Shown here piece after piece: positions 1 through 6,812 of a DNA stretch of 10,270 bases. This DNA comes from Pavlovales sp. CCMP2436. Its lineage: Eukaryota > Haptophyta > Pavlovophyceae > Pavlovales. Each line of letters starts with the position of its first letter. Positions within the stretch are counted from its first letter, which is position 1. A program made the translations under genes and the position numbers. The notes beneath the pieces were generated by a model that saw only the letters and a program-made list of their open reading frames with translations, did no database searches and had not been told where the DNA came from. The stretch lies in NCBI GenBank assembly GCA_026770615.1, contig MU631455.1:188470-198739 (forward strand), in the 5' to 3' direction.

Positions 1-158
1 GACTCACGCCCATCAGCGCGTACATCTTGCGGCCTCCCTGCGCCGCGATTTCTTTGATATATATACTATTTCACTAACCCTATTTCTTTATTAAATGACG
101 TATTAGTTACTAACTGCTACCCCGGGCGTGAAGTGTGGTGCTAGCCCGCACCTGGAAC

Positions 159-250
159 ACGGAGCCCAACGGAGCCCGACGGTGATATCCGGGGTAGGGC
201 ACACCTCGGGTAGACAAAGAATCGGTGATACCCGGGGGTAGACCCACCTC
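159..250. repeat. Short direct repeats
   Basis: Two kinds of direct repeat sit side by side. ACGGAGCCC(A/G) occurs twice in tandem at 159-168 and 169-178. A longer unit beginning CGGTGATA(T/C)CCGGGG and ending in CACCTC or CCACCTC occurs at about 180-207 and 223-250, with a few differences. No coding frame explains them. They may be diverged remnants of a minisatellite or a duplicated regulatory stretch. Confidence 0.6.
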
Positions 251-660
251 CCCCCGTGCGCGGATCACTTTACAAAGCACACTGAGTCAGTGACACCAGG
301 ATTTAAAAAAGCTCTGTGGGAGGTGGCTTTCGTAATATCTGCAGTGGGAGGGGACGCTCAGCCCCCCTGAGCAGCAATCAGCCTTGACGAAGATGGCTTC
401 TGTACACTGTTATATTGAACCACGACGACACAGTGCTGCATTGCGGAAGCTCCCTGTGCCCCTCGGCGACCCGCAGACCAATGCCCTCAAGCGCAAGAGC
501 GCCATATTTAGCACTGGGCGTCGCAGCTCTCAGATTCAGCACAACTTCCCGTGCATTAAGACGCCAACCTGGAGCCAAGGCTGAAATACGCCCAAAAAAA
601 ACAAAGTTATTTAAAAACTATTAAAAAAACTCTGTGCACGCACCAAGAGGTGGCCAAAGG

Positions 661-691
661 TGGTGTGTGTGCAGTTGGGGCACACACACCA
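661..691. repeat. 11 bp perfect inverted repeat (TG/CA-rich hairpin)
   Basis: TGGTGTGTGTG at 661-671 is exactly complementary to CACACACACCA at 681-691, leaving a 9-nt loop. Because the arms are simple TG/CA sequence, the hairpin could be a by-product of low complexity. Confidence 0.6.
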
Positions 692-941
692 ACTTCCTTG
701 CAGGCCCAAGTGTTGAGAAACACTCGGATCAAGGGACCTTTGCAGAGCACACGGATACGCCCGACGGTCACACGCTGGAGGCCGGCGAGAGCCAAGAGCG
801 CGCCTCAATCGGAAACTAATTATATTGATGTGAAGGGTAAGAGGACTCTGGCTGGCGGTCTGGAAAATTGACTGGCTTGCGTTTTTAACCCTCACGGCTT
901 TTCACCATCACGGTCACACATCAAGGGGTTTAAATTTTAAT

Positions 942-970
942 ACCGTATTATGTTTTTGACCGTATTATGT
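942..970. repeat. 12 bp direct repeat
   Basis: ACCGTATTATGT occurs at 942-953 and again at 959-970, separated by TTTTG. It lies in an AT-rich spacer. It could be a duplicated protein-binding site or a slippage product. No gene start is evident nearby. Confidence 0.6.
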
Positions 971-1428
971 AACATAAACTGAGAAGAATGTATATATTCA
1001 TAAGTGAGCATATTTATCATTCACGCATAGCATTGCGACGCAGAATCTGCATTTTGGTACAGCGCTGTCCGGGTTAAATGGCACACTTCGTTTTTTTATG
1101 TGCGCGCGATTATTTCGTTTTTTGGTTTTTGTGTGCGCTTGGTCAGATTAAGCTACATCGCACGCAATATATATCATTTGTCGATCCAAGATCCCCTGGT
1201 ACAAAAGGGACTAGTGACGGCGAATCAGTCACGTAATAACCCTCTCCGCGTTTATCGTTATCTGGCGCAAAAAAGACGAAAAGTTTTAGACATAACAGTG
1301 ATCCCTTAACCGTAGAGCTCCACGAGCGAGTGAGTGATCCCTAGACGGGGCGCCACAAATCTGATTGAGTGGGAGCAGCTCTCACTCGTGGAGCCCAGGA
1401 TCCCCAGCGGCAGAGTGCTTCCTGTCAG

Positions 1429-1529
1429 GGCAATGAGAGAGCAGGGATACACCAGCTACATAGAAAATTAGAAAGGACCTAAAATTTTGCACATGTGGCT
1501 GGTGGATCCCTGCTCGCTCTCGTTGGCTG
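1429..1529. repeat. Internal inverted repeat A
   Basis: The left arm (about 1429-1461) contains CAATGAGAGAGCAGGGA followed by CACCAGC. The right arm (about 1492-1529) is its imperfect complement, reading GGTGGATCCCTGCTC then GCTCTCGTTGG. The arms are about 30 bp with an AT-rich centre. Read in reverse, this block resembles repeat B at 1831-1930, so A and B are inverted copies of the same module inside the larger foldback element. Confidence 0.65.
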
Positions 1530-1830
1530 TTCAATTATATTTAACATTTACGCTCATCGGAAATTTTTCGTACCATTTTAAAAATTGTACAACAAATTCC
1601 AGACATTCCTGTGACCGCTACACACTGGTCACTTGAGTAAGTAGTAGGTGTCGAGCGATAGGTGCCCAGCTATCACTCACTCGGCGACTCCCTCCCCTAG
1701 CGGTCATGGCACTCGACAGCCGAGTGAGAGCTTATTATATAAATTAATTCAATCGTCTAATTATCGCATATTATGGGGGTAAAATGGTACCCAACAAATT
1801 CGAGGTGTTGAATTTTTTAAGAAAAACGAG

Positions 1831-1930
1831 CAGCCAATGAGAGAGCAGGGACCCACCGGCCACACATGCGAGATTCTAGGACCTTAAAGATTTTTTTAGG
1901 TCTTGTGCATCCCTGCTCTCTTATTGGCTG
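1831..1930. repeat. Internal inverted repeat B
   Basis: CAGCCAAT followed by GAGAGAGCAGGGA (1831-1851) pairs with the complement at about 1909-1930 (TCCCTGCTCTCTTATTGGCTG), with one mismatch over 21 bp. The loop holds GGACCT and AGGTC, which also pair partly. It is an inverted copy of repeat A. Confidence 0.7.
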
Positions 1931-1966
1931 ACAGCTCTCACTCGGCTGAAGGGGATTTCTGGGCAC

Positions 1967-2121
1967 CCGGCTCTTAGAAAGCCCCGCAGGGCCCCCGGGG
2001 GCCCCGCCGGAGGCGCCTATGTGACTAACATATAACTAACTTGTCACATAGCCCGGGGGCCCACGGGGCCCCACGGATACCGCGGATAATCCCCGTACGT
2101 TACGCCTTTTCTAAGAGCCGG
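1967..2121. repeat. Nested foldback with GC-rich core
   Basis: CCGGCTCTTAGAAA (1967-1980) is perfectly complementary to TTTCTAAGAGCCGG (2108-2121). Inside it CTATGTGAC (2017-2025) pairs perfectly with GTCACATAG (2043-2051) around a 17-nt AT-rich loop. Between outer and inner arms sits the 16 bp perfect palindrome GGGCCCCCGGGGGCCC (1989-2004), with a related GC block at about 2052-2075. The structure would form a long cruciform and looks like a small foldback inserted within the larger one. Confidence 0.7.
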
Positions 2122-2233
2122 CTGGGCACCACGAGTGAGAGCTACCATTCACTCCCCGTCTATGCTATCACTCACTCGCTTGTGGAGCCCTACGGTTTAG
2201 CTAACTCAAGAATAGCGGTCATAGGAATGTCTG

Positions 2234-2400
2234 CCATTTTTAGTATCCCGAGAAAGATATGAGAAAATTACATAATTAATTAAAGCGCTTACAGTAACTA
2301 GAAATTAATGAAATAAATTGTAGGCTATTTAATTAAATTTTATATAGGCGCACAGAATGGGGGTTTGTCCCCAATGTCCCTCCGGACGTGGGCGAGTCGG
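2234..2400. other. AT-rich spacer
   Basis: About 2260-2345 is very AT-rich with several ATTAA/TTAATT words. At 2358-2376 there is a 5 bp stem (TGGGG/CCCCA). Nothing here can be called as a gene. The change from AT-rich to GC-rich at about 2350-2400 marks the start of the Fanzor-like fragment and the histone locus. Confidence 0.5.
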
Positions 2401-2600
2401 TTAACTCCCCGGATTGATCTTTTGTTTCTTGTTCTTCACGACCGGGGCAAAGCGTCCCGGTCGGTCGAGGCCGAGCGCTGCGCAGCGGGTGATGTCGAGC
2501 ATGTTAGCAGAGGCGAGCACGTCGCGGTTCCACAGGCAGCTGCAACCCTGGCAGGTCAGCAGCCCGTGCACGTCGACGATGCCGGTGCGGTACGGTCGAA
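2401..2600 (-). pseudogene. Fanzor/TnpB-like C-terminal fragment
   Basis: One minus-strand frame ending at the stop at 2401 encodes roughly 65 residues that look like the tail of a TnpB-type nuclease. They contain a CxxC pair (LTCQGC) followed by WNRDVLASANML and then a short GLDRPGRFAP segment. In TnpB and its eukaryotic relatives, the Fanzor proteins, a zinc ribbon with two CxxC pairs is followed by NRDxNAAxN, whose Asp is the third RuvC catalytic residue. Here the first CxxC pair is missing: YRTG leads straight into DVHGLLTC, which suggests an internal deletion. No N-terminal nuclease part is present, because upstream lies histone H4. It is a truncated relic in the same orientation as H4, ending 20 bases from the H4 stop codon. 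Assignment rests on motif recognition only. Confidence 0.55.
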
Positions 2601-2620
2601 CGAGCCGAGCGCGTGAGCGC

Positions 2621-3117
<497 letters not shown>

Positions 3118-3468
3118 TTCGGTGGGATCCCCCTTTTTAAAAACAAAGGCGCATAGGGAAAATTGCGGTTTAAGGTTCGAATAAATTTCGCTGCAGCTGG
3201 GCGTATGTACCCCGATACAGGTGTCTAGCCATCAACTGGACAAACAACTTCGGGAATCTCCAGCCGAGGCCCAGCGGGCTCTCGGGTCTTCAAAATTTCT
3301 GGAGCCCACGCGGACGGGCGGAGGAGGAACAGCCTGGTGGAGGAGCACCCTGGGGGGCGGAGCTCGAGACGCAAGAATGGGTGGCTGAGCTTGAGATGGT
3401 CGACGTCGACGATGACCTTGCATCGTGCTTCCTGTGGGCGGAAATACAAATACAAATTATTCCCATGG

Positions 3469-3494
3469 TGATGATGATGATGATGATGATGATG
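3469..3494. repeat. (ATG)8 microsatellite
   Basis: Eight perfect ATG units occupy 3471-3494, preceded by TG at 3469-3470. The tract lies in non-coding sequence and would be length-variable between strains. Confidence 0.9.
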
Positions 3495-3720
3495 TAATAT
3501 GTAAGTTTCATTAATCTGAGTTTACGTTAAAAGAACTACTAGTATTTTTAAAAAATCGTACATACAAAATTGAACTCAAACTTTGCAACTCCGCGAAGAT
3601 CATGGCGATGGGGTGCGCGTCGCGCTCGCGTGTCCGCCAGTCGCTCCGCAACCTCCAGCAGCAGTACGAGGAGGGTGACCGCAAACCGCTTGAGGGTAGT
3701 GAAGGGGTAGCGCCCTCGAG

Positions 3721-3808
3721 GCACTTTCTTTGACACACTAGCATCTCCCGAATAGATTCTTATAATAGATTAAGGCGATGGAGTGCGTCAAAGAAAGTGC
3801 TAGTGTGT
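3721..3808. repeat. Permuted inverted repeat
   Basis: The segment 3721-3742 reads GCACTTTCTTTGAC then ACACTAGC. On the opposite strand 3808-3787 reads ACACACTAGC then ACTTTCTTTGAC. The two arms carry the same two half-motifs in swapped order, so this is not a simple hairpin. It is what results when two inverted copies of a tandem unit are cut at different points. Between the arms lie about 44 bases of AT-rich sequence. Confidence 0.65.
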
Positions 3809-3844
3809 TTGAGGGTGCCTGAGGGTTGGGCTCGCCAGCGGCGA

Positions 3845-3879
3845 CTTCATTACATAGCTATATATATATATAAATGAAG
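3845..3879. repeat. Hairpin with a (TA)n loop
   Basis: CTTCATT (3845-3851) pairs with AATGAAG (3873-3879). The 21-nt interval contains AGCTATATATATATATA, which can extend the stem. This would be an easily unwound or cruciform-forming site. No adjacent gene is evident. Confidence 0.55.
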
Positions 3880-5145
3880 GGGTTTCGGGCTGGCGGTACA
3901 TTTCAAGTTCAAGTCATGCTGATTTTAGCGCTCCGACGCAGGCTTCTACGCGCTACGGGTCGAAATCCGAATTAATGGCGCGATTCCGGACTGGGGAGGG
4001 GGGAAAGTGGTGGCCAGGACGAAGAAGTAGACATTGGTCACCCCTGCGCGCTAAGTGTCGATAGCTGATGTCAAATAGAGCTCTCCTCGACGGTCGGAGC
4101 CCACCTCGTGTGCCTCTTTGGTGCCTTTAGGGTCGACAACGTACTTAATGTAACTAACATTTCCGATTTTCAGCGTTGGGAAGCGAAAAGAAAGTCATGG
4201 TTCCCGACGTGGTGCCGCGAGGTTAGTTGCAGGCTCGTGAATGGGGCGGTGCCCAATGGACGAATCTGCAACAAAATTCGCGGCGCCACCTCCGGTTTCT
4301 GAGTTGCTCTTGAGGATTTTATCGGAATTTTTTAATATCTTCCCCCGGACTGGCCACAATTCGGAGTTTGACCCCTACGCCGAAGTGGAGAGCTGGTAGA
4401 AGTGGTGGATGATGAGGAAGCCGAAAACAAAGCGCTGGAGTCGCTGCGCAACGCGGGACCGCCCGACAGTGCGCGAGCAAGCGAGTCCATTGGTGATCCC
4501 AGCGGTGACGTATCGCTGGGAAGCGATGGGGTTTTGAATGTCGAGAACTCGTTTGCGCGTGCAAGGCGCGGGCCGCAGCGCGGGGGCGCGGTGGAAGGAC
4601 TGGTTGAAGAGGGAGCCGAAGGAGTTGGAGAGAGAGCCGAATATATTAGTTAGCAGCATCACATTTAGCTTGCAGCATTTTTTGGAACTATTTCTAACTC
4701 AGTTTTAAAATCTGGCGGCCCGCGGCAGCCAGCAAGTCGTTGGGTAGGTCCATCCCGAGCTCCCGCCGAGAGTAGCTGCAGCGCGACCGCCGGCCTCCTT
4801 GACTTAGGAGAGCTCAGAGGGGGTAACGTCGCAATTCAAATTCTGGCTTGTTGGCACGCCGAGTATCCGAGCTCACCGGACCTTTTTGTCGGCGACGCTT
4901 CGGGGGGCAGCTGGCATTGAAAAGGGGGTGCTCCATCGCGCACTCTTGCTTGGTCGGCAGACGCCCAGCGCTAGCGTTCCCGATGTAGTTATTCAAGCTA
5001 CGACTTACTTAATAGGAAGACAAGCAGCAGCAGTCAGGCAAATCTGATGTGTGCGGCCGACGAATTCAGCCAGTGATCGCCCAGGTGGCGGGCCTACGCG
5101 GCTTCATGCCACGACCGCGTCTCTTGTCGCTGGTGGTATACGCCC

Positions 5146-6366
5146 TCAGCCCACTCTTCGGTGACGTCGTCGTCTGCGCCACCGTATGCCGCGCCGCCGC
5201 GACCGATGTTCTCCATACGCGCGCGCTATGATGACCTTTGCGTGTCCACGCAAGGCGCACATACCGATCTCCTGCCGCATCTTCCACAGGAGGGCGGTGC
5301 GTGCGAGCTGTTCGGAGGGAGCTCCCGTGCGCCCTCGCAGTGCGCGTGCACGCCCATGCTGGCGAAGTCGGCGACCAGCGTTTCCAAGCCAACCGAAAAC
5401 TCCCCAAAGGCGCCAACTACGAGAGCAGTGAACGGGTCGCCGCCTGGGGGGCAGAAGGTCAGCGCGCGGGCCTCCATTGGGCAAGTCTGCCCGGCTGGTG
5501 TGTGGAAGAAGTTGGGGTCGAGCTTGACGAGCTCCTTGATGCGCTCGCCAGGTAGCGCGTCGGCGCGCCTGCCCACCGCGCCCTGCGGGTACTGCCCGTC
5601 GGTGTCCTTGTACCGAGTAGGGCAGAACGCGATGGTCTTGAGTTCGAATAGGCGCGGGACTGCACGCCCACCCCAGTGGTCGTACCCGGCGTAAAAGTCG
5701 ACCTTCGGCCAGGGTCGCCGGCCGATTCTGCCGTAGTAGAGGTGGTAGGCCGCTGGGTTGGCGGCGAGCACCGAGCCAAAGATGTCTCCAACTTCGATGC
5801 GCGCGAACGCACCCACGGACCTCGCGAACTCCGCGAGGAGGGCGAGGATCGGGGTGGTCGGCGGGCATGACACCCATCGAGCGGAAGTTGGCACAGGGGT
5901 CCGCCAATTACTTCTCGTACAAGTCGTCGTCGGCATGGTCGTTGTCATCGCGTTTGCGACGTTCGCCTTTGGCACAGTACCCGACAGCCGAGACCACCGA
6001 GCCGCGCATGAAGTCCAGAATACTTGCATGGCCCCTCACGACGTAGAGCGCTATCTTTGCGCTCTTAAACCGGATGAACAGTTGCATATGCGCCTTCCTC
6101 GTCCAGTTGTTGCTTTCGGACTTCTGCGTCCATTCGAGGGCGCCGCACATGTATGCGACACCGAGGCGGCGATAGGCGCGCATGGTCTGGGCCCACACCT
6201 TATCCGCCATCGCCTTGTCTTCGTTCTCATGAGAGGAAGTGGAACATTGGGCATGTCGTCGTTGAAATACACTTCGGTATTCTTTAACTCCTACTTCTCG
6301 CCCCACTTGTTCTTTTACTACGCTTGCGTAATAATAATTATAATTTATTCCGCCCACCTCTCTCAA
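5146..6366 (-). pseudogene. Rep-like HUH endonuclease joined to a nuclease-like domain (interrupted)
   Basis: The first part (6366-5912) resembles the endonuclease domain of rolling-circle Rep proteins of CRESS-DNA viruses and plasmids: GALEW, then motif II HMQLFIRF (His 6090-6088, Gln 6084-6082) and motif III GYCAKGE, with the probable catalytic Tyr at 6009-6007 and Lys at 6000-5998. A clear motif I is not visible, so the N-terminus may be missing or in another exon. The second part (5820 to about 5316, another frame) has NPAAYHLYYGRIGRR, then VDFYAGYD and FELKTI, a possible PD-(D/E)XK set (Asp 5699-5697, Glu 5645-5643, Lys 5639-5637). No Walker A helicase motif is seen. A stop at 5910-5908 separates the parts but can be removed by an intron. 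The C-terminal part continues in the first frame (ALLWKMRQEIGM) to a stop at 5146, which requires a 1-base frameshift at about 5310-5330. The gene is therefore probably decayed. A Replitron-type HUH transposon is an alternative. Confidence 0.55.
5821..5911 (-). other. Candidate 91-nt GT-AG intron in the Rep-like gene
   Basis: On the minus strand GTAATT begins at 5911 and a CGCGAG acceptor ends at 5821. Removing the 91 bases takes out the in-frame TAA at 5910-5908 and joins the Rep-like frame to the second-domain frame exactly, because 91 is one more than a multiple of three. The other nearby AG (5830-5829) would not restore the frame. The acceptor lacks a strong pyrimidine tract, so a plain 1-base insertion in a pseudogene is the competing explanation. 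Confidence 0.45.
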
Positions 6367-6704
6367 CGCCGTCGGTTCATAACGACGTCACTCTCGCGAG
6401 TGAATCCGCCGTGCCAGCAGGTACCTTCAGCGCAAGCTGGAGGCCCACCACTGACAAATGACAAAAAGCGCAGTAAAAACCATGGAAAAATCAATTTTTA
6501 AAGAAAAGCCAGAATACATTTGAAAATGGATTCCTATAACCCGGCCGGAATCTTCCTTGCGCATACCTTTTCATTCAAGCCTGGAATTGCTCCAGACTGA
6601 TCGAGCAGGATTCGCGTGACCTCATCCTTTTTGATCGATCTTTTAACCGTGCTTGTTCGTTTTTGATGAGGACATAAAAAAATGGGAGGATAACCTCCCT
6701 CGAC
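6367..6704. other. Spacer between Rep-like gene and GCK gene
   Basis: This is the divergent upstream region of both the minus-strand Rep-like gene and the plus-strand GCK gene. It is moderately AT-rich, with ATAATAATTATAATTTATT just inside the Rep-like frame at about 6330-6349. TACGC-TT-GCGTA at about 6319-6330 is a small palindrome. I could not identify a missing first exon or motif I of the Rep-like gene here. Confidence 0.4.
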
Positions 6705-6722
6705 ATGACCGGTGAAGCCTGC

Positions 6723-6812
6723 GGCGCATTTATAAAATCAGCTAGAATGCCGGCACCGGCGGGTACTCGGCCGACAATTATAAATGCGCCGGTGATAAAA
6801 TCAGCTAGAATG
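6723..6812 (+). promoter_or_regulatory. TATA box and duplicated start region of the GCK gene
   Basis: TATAAAA at 6731-6737 is a good TATA box, 73 bases upstream of the chosen ATG at 6810. The 18 bp sequence ATAAAATCAGCTAGAATG occurs at 6732-6749 and again at 6795-6812, so each copy ends in an in-frame ATG (6747 and 6810, 63 bases apart). GGCGCATTTATAA (6723-6735) is also exactly complementary to TTATAAATGCGCC (6778-6790). The TATA position favours the second ATG as the start, because the first would lie only 10 bases downstream of the box. Confidence 0.6.

Larger units (their letters stand above)
1..1305. other. Spacer without a supported gene
   Basis: No convincing gene is visible. GC content varies: about 100-370 and 640-800 are GC-rich, while 880-1310 is AT-rich. 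Open frames of 60-95 codons exist on both strands at 378-895 and 1100-1309, but they overlap one another, show no family motif, and none stands out. At the extreme left edge, positions 1-51 on the minus strand read as a protein-like peptide (KEIAAQGGRKMYALMGV) after a possible AG acceptor at 53-52. This could be the start of an exon leaving the window. The acceptor lacks a clear pyrimidine tract, so I treat this as a hint only. Confidence 0.5.
1309..2196. mobile_element. Foldback element with TTA target duplication
   Basis: The ends form a 30 bp terminal inverted repeat (1309-1338 against 2167-2196) matching at 28 of 30 positions. Each end begins ACCGTAG and runs into AGCGAGTGAGTGAT. Immediately outside are TTA at 1306-1308 and TTA at 2197-2199, a 3 bp target-site duplication of the kind known for PIF/Harbinger transposons and Tourist-type MITEs. 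Similarity continues inward: TAGACGGGG and AGCTCTCACTCGTGG(A/T)GCCCAG occur near both ends in opposite orientation. There is no long open frame and no transposase, so the element is non-autonomous. The motif GAGTGAGAGC or its complement recurs several more times inside (around 1375, 1718, 1934 and 2137). Family assignment is inference from the end structure. Confidence 0.65.
1600..2233. repeat. Inverted repeat pair spanning the element's right end
   Basis: CAGACATTCCTGTGACCGCT at 1600-1619 is complementary to 2214-2233 (AGCGGTCATAGGAATGTCTG) at 19 of 20 positions. The right copy lies 15 bp outside the TTA-flanked foldback element, while the left copy lies inside it. This means either that the true element is larger than 1309-2196, or that several related elements have inserted into one another. 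Confidence 0.6.
3130..5140. other. Long spacer without a supported gene
   Basis: Mixed GC-rich and AT-rich sequence. Short open frames exist, for example minus 3225-3455, minus 3548-3736 (with a hydrophobic run RFAVTLLVLLLEV), plus 4108-4302, plus 4372-4653 (acidic, low complexity) and minus 4814-4996, but none shows a domain I recognise and most have competing frames on the other strand. A well-formed acceptor-like stretch (TAACTAACATTTCC then GATTTTCAG, ending at 4172) suggests that spliced exons could be present near 4170, but I cannot build a gene from them. The individual repeats are listed separately. Confidence 0.45.

Noticed and set aside
384..895. Several overlapping 60-95 codon frames on both strands
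   Set aside because: Mutually overlapping, no motifs, no consistent codon bias.
1100..1309. 69-codon plus-strand frame ending at the foldback element
   Set aside because: AT-rich spacer with no protein family resemblance. It stops exactly at the transposon border by chance.
4372..4653. Acidic plus-strand frame (VVDDEEAENKALESLRNAG...)
   Set aside because: Low-complexity composition, no start context, no domain, and a competing open frame on the other strand. It remains unproven.
5161..5694. 177-codon plus-strand open frame
   Set aside because: Antisense shadow of the second domain of the Rep-like gene, with no recognisable domain.
6316..6340. CRESS-type replication origin (nonanucleotide in a stem-loop) next to the Rep-like gene
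   Set aside because: ATTATTAC with a nearby TACGC/GCGTA palindrome resembles one superficially, but the nonanucleotide does not match and is not in the loop of a stem.
5758..6501. 247-codon plus-strand open frame with hydrophobic stretches
   Set aside because: It is antisense to the Rep-like gene, whose motifs II and III are on the minus strand. The hydrophobic runs mirror the opposite strand's composition.
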